This document shows positions 1 through 5,831 of a stretch of 5,831 nt of DNA, piece after piece; the stretch's first letter is position 1; every line of letters starts with the position of its first letter. The stretch is taken from the NCBI GenBank assembly GCA_022866195.1, contig JALHUF010000558.1, positions 1-5,831 of the forward strand. Reading direction: 5' to 3'. Source of the stretch: Terriglobia bacterium. GTDB taxonomy: Bacteria; Acidobacteriota; Terriglobia; UBA7540. The notes beneath the pieces are model-generated. The model had not been told where the DNA came from, did not search any database, and saw nothing but the letters and a program-made list of their open reading frames with translations. A program made the translations under genes and the position numbers.

Positions 1-32
1 GGCCTTATGTGAGGTCTCGTCGTAGCTATCTG

Positions 33-74
33 ACGGTCTCCGGACACCGTAGGACCTCAGTGTCCGGAGACCGT
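33..74 (-). terminator. Strong hairpin just past the receptor stop, possible terminator or 3' stabiliser
   Basis: Positions 33-47 (ACGGTCTCCGGACAC) and 60-74 (GTGTCCGGAGACCGT) are perfect reverse complements, giving a 15-bp GC-rich stem with a 12-nt loop. The stem begins 14 nt after the stop codon of the TonB-dependent receptor, where a transcript end is expected. Neither strand has a T-run after the stem, so it is not a canonical intrinsic terminator. It could be a U-tract-less terminator, an RNA-stabilising hairpin, or a REP-like intergenic palindrome. The left arm can also refold locally (ACGGT 33-37 with ACCGT 46-50). The hairpin is certain from sequence; its role is inferred. Confidence 0.55.
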
Positions 75-88
75 TAACTAAGGTCACT

Positions 89-3000
89 TCACCAAGACAA
101 TTTTGCGCCAATCTGCATAACTCGTGCTGCGCCTGAGCTCGTTATCCTACCAAATGACGAACTGCTCCAGTTAGTCCCTGGGTTGTTAAACTGTGTTCGA
201 TTAAACGCGTTGAACATTTCCCATCGGACCTGGATCTTGTAGCGTTCCTTGAATGGAATATTCTTCGAAATCCCCAGATCCGCGTTATTCGTCCCCGGCC
301 CCGAAATCATGTTCCGCGGGGCGTTTCCGAACGTTCCCGGCTCGTTCCGCTTAAACGCAGCGCGATCAACATACGCGCTAAGCCAGTGGTCCTTGTTCCC
401 GGTGTGCACGTTTAGCGGCTCCCCAGTTAGATCCGCGCGGTCGCCACCGATTTGCGCCAGCGACCTGTTATTGCCTTGTCCACCGAAAACGTTGAAAGGC
501 TTTCCAGACATTAGCTGCCAGACTCCCGAGACCTCCCAGTTTCCGAAGACCCCAGCAACGACTTTCCCGTAACGTGCTAGGCCCGGTAGTTGGAATACCC
601 AGTGATTTGACCAAACACTGGGGAAATACATGTCAGAGCGCCCACGGTTCCACCTCAGATCAAATGGATTCCCTACGCTCCCGGCATAGGCAGTCGTCGC
701 CTTCGACTGGCTATCGAGACTCTTCGAATACGTATAGTTTGACGTAAACTGTAAACCGTGCGAAAACCGCTTCTCCACGGTCATCTGGAGGGCGTTGTAT
801 GATGCTGTGCCCCAGGAGACGTTCGACAATATTCGGCCATAGTCTGGATACCGCGTTCGGGCCCCCCCATCCGCATAGATTCCAGGGTTCAGCTCCACAA
901 GAGTCTGCATGTGCCATGATTCTCTTCCGACATAAGCAACCCGCACTAGGAAGTTACTTCCAAATTCGTGCTCCACTGAAAAGTTCCAGGCTTGATTTTT
1001 CCCGAGAACAAAGTCACCATTGAAGGTACCCAGGATCGATGTTGGCAGTATAAACTCGGTTGAAGAAGGGGGAACAGCTCCGGGATCAGCGTAGGGTGGA
1101 AAAGGAGAGACTCCCCCACTTCCAGCGAAATTCTTATATGGATCCGTGAAGTCAATATACGGGCCCTGATCTCCACCCGGGACCAGATTGAACTGGGGCG
1201 AGAACGGCGCACCGTCTGCGGCGTGGGGATAGTCGTTCAACATATTCGGGCTGATGAATATTCCGAAACCTGCTCTGATCGCAGTGTGGGGCAGCGCCTT
1301 TGGCTGCCAGGCGATGCCTAGCCGCGGTTCGAAGTTCTTGTATTGGTTGTTGAAAGCCCCGAGTGGAACACCAGGATCTCCCGGGAAGACCATGCCGAGC
1401 GGTGCGTTGGGGTACCTGGTGCTTTGTAGGCCGGGACGAAAGAGCGTCATCCTGTCGCCCTCGACTTGTGGAGGCAAGAAGGGCCCCCAGCGTAGCCCCA
1501 GATCCAGGGTGAAGTTGGGCGTCAGGCGAAACGTGTCACCCACGTACCCTGCCCAAAGGATACTTGTAGGGTGAGTACTCTCCGAGCCGGACTGGGCGAA
1601 GCTTGACATCTGCCCCAACATGAAATCGGCAAGCCCGTCGCCCGAAACTTGTCCCGAGAAACTAACAAGTGGGCGTGCAAGGTAATCCGCCCACTCCGAC
1701 ATATCTTGCTTTACAACGTCCACCCCGGCTACGATCAGATGTTTCCCTTTCACCCAGGTGGCGGAGTCACTCACTTCAAAAGTCCATCGAGGAACATAGT
1801 TTGTGTTTTGGCCCATGCTGAAGTATCCACCCACCCCCAGACCGCCAATCACTGGCGGGAACTCCGGATAGTCTGGGACTTTCATGCCGTAACACGCAAA
1901 GCATGCAGGCTGCCCGTCCGCTCCTACCATATTAGCGATACTGGTGACGTTCATTTTTCCGTAGGCGACAACAAGATGATTTGTGAGGTTAGACTTGGGG
2001 CTCCATGTCCAATTCAATGTGTGAGATTGATATCTCGTTGTCATACTCATGGATGCAAGTAACAAATTTCCATTGCCGTCGAACCCCGGTGAATTAAAGT
2101 CATCAAAAAAGGTCCTAAAGCTGACCTGGTGTCCGGTGGTGGGGTAGTAATCTGCCCTGATCGTAAACTCCTTAAAGGTATTTTTGTCAACACCCGGGGG
2201 CAGGTATACCAATCCATCTGGGGAATCGGTCCTTGAAATGCTCTCCAAGATTTTCATTGAGATCGGATTGAAGGTACCCGGATCAAGAATGTTCCCTGGG
2301 AATGGAAGCCCCGTATTCGCGTCCATCAACTGGATATCTGGAAGGAGATTGCTGAAATCGCCGCTGAGCTGGGCGTTGGTCGGGACATACGCGCTCGAGC
2401 CAGTATAGGCGGCCCGTTCGGTTGTCACTTGGGTGTTTCCGAAAATAAAGAGTTTATCTCGAATGATCCTCCCCCCGATCGATCCCCCAAACTGGTTTCG
2501 CTTAAGTGGATCGACTTCGTGGGAGAAAAAGTTAGAGGCATTGAGTTTATCGTTGCGAAGGAACTCGAAGGCATTGCCGTGCCACGTATTTGAACCGGAC
2601 TTCGTCACGATGTTCACAACCGCCGATGAAGCGAACCCATATCGAACGTCATAGTTGTTCGTGGCGACACGGAATTCCTCGGTGGCATCCGGGTTGGGAA
2701 ACGGAGCGGGCGAATAAATGTAGCTATCCATATTGAAGCCGCCGTCGAGCAAGTAAACCGCGCTTCCCATGCGGCCGCCATTCACAGTGGATCCCGACGG
2801 GACCGGCCAAGTGCAGCAGTCTGACTCAAACGTGAATGCAGCGCTCTTAGTAGCCCTTATAGCTCCCGGGGCCAAATCAACGAGAGCGGATGGCTCGCGC
2901 CCATTCAGTGGAAGCTCGGTTATAGCCCGCGCGCCAACAAGCCCGCCCATCGTGGCACCAGTAGTCGTAATCATTTCTGCGGCAGCCAAGACCTCGATGC

Positions 3001-3382
3001 TCTGTGACACTTCGCCTAGCTCTAATTTGAAATTTACGCTCGAAGTCTGGTCCGTATAGACCACAATCCCGGAACTCGTTTGAGATTTGAATCCTGTGCG
3101 CCTCGCGGTCACACTATACTCGCCGACCGGGAGGTTGGGGATCACGTAGGTTCCATCGCTGGCGGTTACAGCTTGTCTTAGGAGCCCGGTGCCAGCATTG
3201 CTAGCGGACACCGCGGCGTCCACAACCAGAGCCCCGCTCGGGTCCTCCACCGTTCCGGAGATCCTTCCCTGTCCCGTCTGACTATAACCGGGCAAGGCTC
3301 CTAGGCAGAGGGTTGCCAATAAGGCCAGAATCCGAGTAATCCACGATGTGCCAAGATACACATGACTTCGCCTGCCACACAT
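89..3382 (-). CDS. TonB-dependent receptor, Oar-like, with N-terminal carboxypeptidase-regulatory-like domain
   Basis: This is a complete 1097-aa outer-membrane protein, about the usual length for Acidobacteriota Oar-like receptors. The start is fixed by a perfect Shine-Dalgarno site 6 nt upstream. Residues 1-35 look like a signal peptide: arginines at 4-5 and 17, then the hydrophobic run ILALLATLCLGAL, with cleavage probably near GYSQ (32-35). Residues 38-125 form a carboxypeptidase-regulatory-like beta-sandwich (GRISGTVEDPSGA, DGTYVIPNLPVGEYSV). The plug follows, with the family signature ELPLNGR at 156-162 and NIVTKSGSNTWHGNAFEFLR at 257-276. The remainder is a long beta-barrel ending in the typical block FKERYKIQVRWEMFNAFNRTQFNNPG and a terminal tryptophan, the aromatic end recognised by the BAM machinery. 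The family imports ligands across the outer membrane using TonB energy. The substrate is unknown, and no TonB/ExbBD genes are in view. Exactly four cysteines lie outside the signal peptide, in two pairs (189/190 and 494/497). The family call is secure; the transported ligand is not. Confidence 0.96.
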   Translation of the reverse strand: MCGRRSHVYLGTSWITRILALLATLCLGALPGYSQTGQGRISGTVEDPSGALVVDAAVSASNAGTGLLRQAVTASDGTYVIPNLPVGEYSVTARRTGFKSQTSSGIVVYTDQTSSVNFKLELGEVSQSIEVLAAAEMITTTGATMGGLVGARAITELPLNGREPSALVDLAPGAIRATKSAAFTFESDCCTWPVPSGSTVNGGRMGSAVYLLDGGFNMDSYIYSPAPFPNPDATEEFRVATNNYDVRYGFASSAVVNIVTKSGSNTWHGNAFEFLRNDKLNASNFFSHEVDPLKRNQFGGSIGGRIIRDKLFIFGNTQVTTERAAYTGSSAYVPTNAQLSGDFSNLLPDIQLMDANTGLPFPGNILDPGTFNPISMKILESISRTDSPDGLVYLPPGVDKNTFKEFTIRADYYPTTGHQVSFRTFFDDFNSPGFDGNGNLLLASMSMTTRYQSHTLNWTWSPKSNLTNHLVVAYGKMNVTSIANMVGADGQPACFACYGMKVPDYPEFPPVIGGLGVGGYFSMGQNTNYVPRWTFEVSDSATWVKGKHLIVAGVDVVKQDMSEWADYLARPLVSFSGQVSGDGLADFMLGQMSSFAQSGSESTHPTSILWAGYVGDTFRLTPNFTLDLGLRWGPFLPPQVEGDRMTLFRPGLQSTRYPNAPLGMVFPGDPGVPLGAFNNQYKNFEPRLGIAWQPKALPHTAIRAGFGIFISPNMLNDYPHAADGAPFSPQFNLVPGGDQGPYIDFTDPYKNFAGSGGVSPFPPYADPGAVPPSSTEFILPTSILGTFNGDFVLGKNQAWNFSVEHEFGSNFLVRVAYVGRESWHMQTLVELNPGIYADGGARTRYPDYGRILSNVSWGTASYNALQMTVEKRFSHGLQFTSNYTYSKSLDSQSKATTAYAGSVGNPFDLRWNRGRSDMYFPSVWSNHWVFQLPGLARYGKVVAGVFGNWEVSGVWQLMSGKPFNVFGGQGNNRSLAQIGGDRADLTGEPLNVHTGNKDHWLSAYVDRAAFKRNEPGTFGNAPRNMISGPGTNNADLGISKNIPFKERYKIQVRWEMFNAFNRTQFNNPGTNWSSSSFGRITSSGAARVMQIGAKLSW

Positions 3383-3560
3383 AACCTTACCTCCTTAGAA
3401 AATTGACCCTGAACATCCCGACGCACTTGCAGAACTTCAAAATGTGGCGTTTCTTCCCCTCTTGGGGGGGCGCCTCGCAAAGAGCCAAGAATCGCGAGGG
3501 TGAAGAGTGCCTTTCCTCAGAGGGTTGCCGTTCCCCTTGCGACGGATTCTCGCGTAATAC
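3383..3560 (-). other. Spacer between regulator and receptor, without clear promoter or terminator
   Basis: These 178 nt separate the GntR-type regulator stop from the receptor start. Apart from the Shine-Dalgarno site I find only weak structure. There is a 4-bp stem (3539-3542 with 3550-3553) soon after the regulator stop. CCTCGC at 3473-3478 pairs with GCGAGG at 3494-3499. A run of seven G occupies 3464-3470. The best promoter-like pair on the minus strand is TTGAAG, 17 nt, GATGTT, which is poor at the -10. No copy of the upstream operator palindrome is present. Lack of a convincing terminator leaves co-transcription of regulator and receptor possible. A non-sigma70 promoter here cannot be excluded. 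Confidence 0.5.
3389..3397 (-). promoter_or_regulatory. Full-length Shine-Dalgarno site of the TonB-dependent receptor
   Basis: Read on the minus strand this is TAAGGAGGT, a nine-base match to the classical 16S anti-Shine-Dalgarno sequence, 6 nt before the ATG at 3382. It decides the receptor start and implies efficient translation initiation. The regulator gene upstream has only a poorly spaced GAGG, so the receptor is probably translated far more strongly than its putative regulator. Confidence 0.85.
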
Positions 3561-4319
3561 CTAACACTCTCGCCATGCAGCGTGAAGCGGGTTTGCTTTC
3601 TGGCGCCTTCTCACCTTCGACAGATGGCGGGCCATAGTCTCTAGGTGACGAGCCATCGCATCGCGGGCTTCACGAGACTTGTGGTTCCGAACCGCCTCAA
3701 GAATCGATCCGTGCTGATTAAGGGCTTCCTCTGCCACCCCCGGCTCCTTTGAAGTCAGAGAAATCCATTGGGCCATCAAATTGCGGATTAGAGTCATGAA
3801 TTGACTCAGGAGAGGATTTCCGGCTGCATCCGCCACGGCAAAATGGAAACCTAGGTCAGCCTTGAGGAACTCCTCAAATGCACCTGGAGCGGCGTGCTTT
3901 TGCATGCCTTCAAGATGCCCTTGCATCACACGGATAGCTTTCGCGTCAGCGTGCTTTGCAGCTAATCCCGCGAGTTCTACTTCTATCAACTTACGGGCAT
4001 CAACAAGTGAGGAGAATTGAACCCCGAGATTGAAACCTAGTGATATGGGACCAACGAGGAAATCCGACCTGTCAGCTACATAGGTCCCTTTTCCGCGCTC
4101 GACCCTAACGAGGCCAACAACGGACAACGCTTTCAGGGCCTCGCGGATGGCTCCCCTTCCGACGCTGAACTGCCTTGCCAATTCCAGCTCTGCAGGCAGC
4201 CGATCGCCGGCTTTATAGCGGTTTCCCATGACAAGGCCTATCATTCTGCGGGCAATGGTCTCAAGCAGGGTTTCGCGTCCGCCAATGGGAGAGCCGATTT
4301 GATTCGATTCTGGTGTCAT
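3561..4319 (-). CDS. GntR-family transcriptional regulator, FadR subfamily with FCD ligand domain
   Basis: This is a 252-aa one-component regulator of normal family length. Residues about 17-82 form the GntR winged helix-turn-helix. KAGDRLPAELELARQF leads into the recognition-helix region VGRGAIREALKAL, and the wing is VRVERGKGTYV. Residues about 103-232 form the all-helical FCD effector domain. It keeps the expected metal-ligand set: D155 and H159 (DLGFH), H203 (NQHG) and H225 (MARHLETM). Family members bind small carboxylates such as lactate, gluconate or hexuronates, often through this metal, and usually act as dimeric repressors that release DNA on ligand binding; the ligand here is unknown. 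The C-terminal tail is basic (KVRRRQK). The ATG at 4319 is chosen because the reading frame has no other ATG, GTG or TTG that keeps the N-terminal helix. Its Shine-Dalgarno is weak (GAGG only 2 nt from the ATG). A palindromic operator lies 13 nt upstream. It sits between a CRTAC1-like gene and a TonB-dependent receptor, all in the same direction. Confidence 0.95.
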   Translation of the reverse strand: MTPESNQIGSPIGGRETLLETIARRMIGLVMGNRYKAGDRLPAELELARQFSVGRGAIREALKALSVVGLVRVERGKGTYVADRSDFLVGPISLGFNLGVQFSSLVDARKLIEVELAGLAAKHADAKAIRVMQGHLEGMQKHAAPGAFEEFLKADLGFHFAVADAAGNPLLSQFMTLIRNLMAQWISLTSKEPGVAEEALNQHGSILEAVRNHKSREARDAMARHLETMARHLSKVRRRQKANPLHAAWREC

Positions 4320-4332
4320 GGCCTCGTGGTCC

Positions 4333-4345
4333 GATGTCAGACATC
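4333..4345. promoter_or_regulatory. Palindromic operator candidate for the FadR-type regulator
   Basis: GATGTC-A-GACATC is a perfect inverted repeat with 6-bp arms and a single central base. Its core GT-N3-AC matches the half-site pattern known for FadR-subfamily GntR regulators (GT...AC around a short spacer). It lies directly downstream of the proposed -10 and 13 nt before the regulator ATG, so a bound dimer would cover the transcription start. This fits negative autoregulation. The palindrome is seen directly; the binding protein is inferred from position and motif. Confidence 0.6.
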
Positions 4346-4385
4346 CTACTACTACGCGAATATCTGAATGTCAAGAGAAATTTTT
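4346..4385 (-). promoter_or_regulatory. Sigma70-type promoter candidate for the regulator gene
   Basis: On the minus strand a perfect -35 hexamer TTGACA (4374-4369) is followed after 17 nt by TAGTAG (4351-4346), a mediocre -10 matching three of six positions. TAGGAT (4348-4343) matches better, but its spacing of 20 nt is too long. Just upstream of the -35 is AAAAATTT (4385-4378) and, further up, a second A5 tract (4404-4400), an arrangement like an UP element. Initiation about 7 nt after the -10 would fall inside the operator and give a leader of about 20 nt. Confidence 0.5.
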
Positions 4386-4434
4386 CGGACCTTCCTCGAT
4401 TTTTCCCTCGAATTGGTCTAACCGGAGGATCCGG

Positions 4435-4530
4435 CGGGGGGACAGGTATTCTGAATGTCGGCGGGCAGCCGGCTCTAGAGCAGCAGGATTCCTTGGAGAG
4501 AAACTCCGACTCTCATAAACTGTCCCCCCG
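4435..4530. repeat. 96-nt segment bounded by perfect 11-bp inverted repeats, MITE/REP-like candidate
   Basis: CGGGGGGACAG at 4435-4445 is the exact reverse complement of CTGTCCCCCCG at 4520-4530, with 74 nt between. The interior carries the 10-bp palindrome GCTCTAGAGC (4472-4481) and a small stem (GGAG 4495-4498 with CTCC 4504-4507). Similarity stops at the 11-bp ends, and I see no convincing target-site duplication in the flanks. Possible readings are a miniature non-autonomous element, a relic of an IS200-like or REP-associated element, or a long-range RNA stem in a leader. No transposase is present in the window. Confidence 0.4.
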
Positions 4531-4765
4531 TTCCTGGGAGGAGTGTAGTCTCTTCCTTGAAGGTCCAGCCCACCAGCTCCTTGCTCGAGCTCAGCGCGGG
4601 TCTGCTTCGCCTCTTGCGTGGGCCAGTCGCCCAGATCCCGTATGTCAATGGCGCCCGCCAAGGCGCGAAACTGAAACACATCGCTCGCAGTTCGCTGGAT
4701 GACATCGGACTGTTCAAAACCGCAGCATCGACCATCGCTCGACCTAGTGGTCGCGGCCTTGGAAT

Positions 4766-4781
4766 TTCTCCCCCGGGAGAA
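4766..4781 (-). terminator. Short hairpin after the CRTAC1-like stop, weak terminator candidate
   Basis: On the minus strand TTCTCC and GGAGAA pair around a CGGG loop, starting 16 nt after the stop codon at 4798. The 6-bp stem is followed by AATTCC instead of a T-run, so termination would be weak or factor-assisted. The spacing resembles that of the larger hairpin behind the receptor gene, but the stem is much shorter. Confidence 0.3.
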
Positions 4782-4797
4782 GTTGGTGAGGCTGGGC

Positions 4798-5831
4798 TTA
4801 GGGCCGATGAAATGGTTCGGCCTTTTGGAGACCCTTTCCTTCCTCGATTACAAGCAGGTGGTCCAGGGGAGGACTCTGGATCGTGTCAGTCTGGCCGCTG
4901 GGCCAGTGCAATTCCAGCCGGTCGATCTCGGTGGCTGAGCCTAATCCAAAATGCAACCGGAGATCACTGGAGGAGAGATAACTGCCACCGCTGCGAACCG
5001 TATCGTATTGCGTCAAGCCTCTGGCTACGACTTTGACCTCGGCCCCGATCCCATCCCGGTTGCTCCTTGTGCCAATAGTCTTTACGAGAATCGAGTGATT
5101 CGGGTTCTTGCGCGCATGATGCAAAAGGTCCGGCGCGTCGTTCATGTTGGTAACCAGTATTTCAAGATCTCCATCGTTATCGTAGTCCGCAGTGGCCACG
5201 CCTCGACTCGCTTTCCGGATGGCCAAGCCCGGTCCTGACTGCAATCCGACCTCATCAAACTGGCCGTCGCCACGATTATGAAACAGTAGATTGCGCTCAG
5301 CGTAAGTGATCCCCATGGGGTATTTGTCGATGTGGGGGAAGACTTGCCCATTCGCCAGGAAAATGTCCTTCCACCCATCGTTGTCGTAGTCGAGGAATTT
5401 TGTTCCGAAGGTGGTAAAGAGCCAACCGACATCGGCTAGCCCGGCCGCATACGTCACGTCGCCGAACGTTCCATCCCGGTTATTGTGATAGAGGTTTTTG
5501 GTGTCGTTTGAGAAGTTGCCCTTCACCAGATCGCCCCAACCATCGTTGTCGTAGTCTGCGAAATCAGTGCCCATGCCGGCCTGCTCCGCTCCTTCAAGGC
5601 TGTAAGCGACACCCGCTTGCACACCCACGTCAGTGAATGTTCCATCACCATTATTGTGGTAGAGCGAACTCGGGGTTGAATCATTCGCCACATAGATATC
5701 CAAACGTCCATCTCGATCATAATCTCCCCAAACAACGCCGAGGCCGTAATACTGATTTGCATCGATGCCCGCCTGCTTCGTGACATCGGTGAACGTCCCA
5801 TCGCCGTTATTATGGAAAAGGAAGTCGCGCC
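4798..5831 (-). CDS. CRTAC1-like FG-GAP/VCBS repeat protein with C-terminal ASPIC/UnbV domain (5' end outside window)
   Basis: The frame is open to the right edge, so the last 343 residues are visible and the N-terminus is missing. A TTG at 5703 is internal: the frame upstream of it continues the repeat pattern without a break (HNNGDGTFTDVTKQAG, then GVVWGDYDRDGR). Numbering visible residues from the edge, four calcium-loop motifs of the D-x-D-x-D-G type occur: DYDRDGRLD (36-44), DYDNDGWGD (92-100), DYDNDGWKD (147-155) and DYDNDGDLE (215-223). Three or more modules open with a (Y/F)HNNxDGTF-like strand. This is the FG-GAP/VCBS beta-propeller pattern. Residues about 254-331 form the ASPIC/UnbV domain (SNRDGIGAEVKV, SGGSYLSSSDLRLHFGLG, LHWPSGQTD, EEG). 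These proteins are normally exported and bind calcium; their biochemical role in bacteria is poorly defined, with adhesion or ligand binding suggested by the fold. It precedes the regulator and receptor genes in the same orientation, but a 478-nt gap with its own promoter argues against a single simple operon. Confidence 0.95.
   Translation of the reverse strand, partial: RDFLFHNNGDGTFTDVTKQAGIDANQYYGLGVVWGDYDRDGRLDIYVANDSTPSSLYHNNGDGTFTDVGVQAGVAYSLEGAEQAGMGTDFADYDNDGWGDLVKGNFSNDTKNLYHNNRDGTFGDVTYAAGLADVGWLFTTFGTKFLDYDNDGWKDIFLANGQVFPHIDKYPMGITYAERNLLFHNRGDGQFDEVGLQSGPGLAIRKASRGVATADYDNDGDLEILVTNMNDAPDLLHHARKNPNHSILVKTIGTRSNRDGIGAEVKVVARGLTQYDTVRSGGSYLSSSDLRLHFGLGSATEIDRLELHWPSGQTDTIQSPPLDHLLVIEEGKGLQKAEPFHRP

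Larger units (their letters stand above)
4320..4797 (-). other. 478-nt intergenic region upstream of the regulator, no supported gene
   Basis: Open frames on both strands are short and match no family I recognise. None has a good Shine-Dalgarno site, so I treat the stretch as non-coding. In transcription order it contains a short hairpin after the CRTAC1-like stop, a copy of TGACAT on the plus strand (4700-4705) and one on the minus strand (4642-4647), a 96-nt inverted-repeat-bounded segment (4435-4530), A/T tracts, and the regulator promoter with its operator. GCTCTAGAGC at 4472-4481 is a perfect 10-bp palindrome. CCGGA/TCCGG at 4422-4434 is a 5-bp stem with a 3-nt loop. A decayed gene or mobile-element remnant is possible but not demonstrable by eye. 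Confidence 0.6.

Noticed and set aside
1649..2062. 137-codon plus-strand open frame inside the receptor gene
   Set aside because: It is antisense to the conserved barrel region, with no recognisable motif and no ribosome site. It is a shadow of the long minus-strand gene.
3473..3499. CCTCGC/GCGAGG stem in the spacer as a terminator of the regulator gene
   Set aside because: It has only 6 bp around a 15-nt loop and no T-run on the transcribed strand.
3554..3560. GTAATAC as a second operator for the FadR-type regulator upstream of the receptor
   Set aside because: It has the GT-N3-AC core but only 3-bp arms, lies directly after the regulator stop, and does not resemble the GATGTC-A-GACATC site. 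It is compatible with chance.
4643..4648. Second perfect TTGACA on the minus strand as another promoter
   Set aside because: At 17 nt spacing the -10 position reads TGGCCC, so no usable -10 exists. Kept only as a TGACAT motif occurrence.
4371..4735. Overlapping minus-strand open frames of 102 and 86 codons in the intergenic region
   Set aside because: Neither resembles a known family, neither has a good Shine-Dalgarno site, and together they overlap in different frames across the inverted repeat and the promoter.
4557..5036. 159-codon plus-strand open frame overlapping the end of the CRTAC1-like gene
   Set aside because: It begins at TTG, has no recognisable domain, and about half of it is antisense to the well-supported ASPIC/UnbV coding region. 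It is a shadow frame.
5375..5556. 17-bp direct repeat at 5375-5391 and 5540-5556 as a DNA repeat element
   Set aside because: Both copies encode the same part of the DYDNDGW calcium loop in successive FG-GAP modules, so the repetition is explained by the protein.
5523..5703. TTG at 5703 as the start of the FG-GAP protein
   Set aside because: The same frame runs on to the window edge and encodes another intact FG-GAP repeat, including the first half of the DYDRDGRLD motif that spans this codon. The true start is outside the window.

Overview
The window looks like part of a Gram-negative, Acidobacteriota-type chromosome (Solibacter/Bryobacter-like). This placement rests on gene content, not on any marker gene. 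The evidence is an Oar-like TonB-dependent receptor with an N-terminal carboxypeptidase-regulatory-like domain, next to a CRTAC1-type FG-GAP/ASPIC-UnbV protein. That pairing of families is abundant in Acidobacteriota. All three genes lie on the minus strand, so transcription runs from high to low coordinates.

Layout in transcription order: (1) 5831-4798, the C-terminal part of a CRTAC1-like protein whose start is beyond the right edge; (2) 4797-4320, a 478-nt intergenic region holding a weak hairpin, a 96-nt segment bounded by perfect 11-bp inverted repeats, several TGACAT motifs, and a promoter with a palindromic operator next to the regulator start; (3) 4319-3561, a FadR-subfamily GntR regulator with an FCD domain; (4) 3560-3383, a 178-nt spacer with a full-strength Shine-Dalgarno site; (5) 3382-89, a complete 1097-aa outer-membrane receptor; (6) 88-1, a strong 15-bp-stem hairpin just past the receptor stop.

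The most economical reading is a ligand-responsive uptake cassette. The FCD regulator would sense a small carboxylate and repress its own promoter through the GATGTC-A-GACATC site. The receptor downstream may be co-transcribed, because I see no good terminator between the two. The CRTAC1-like protein would be a secreted calcium-binding partner. The substrate cannot be read from the sequence. The families are clear; the regulatory circuit and the functional link between the genes are inference.

No tRNA, rRNA, CRISPR array, intact transposase or phage gene is visible.
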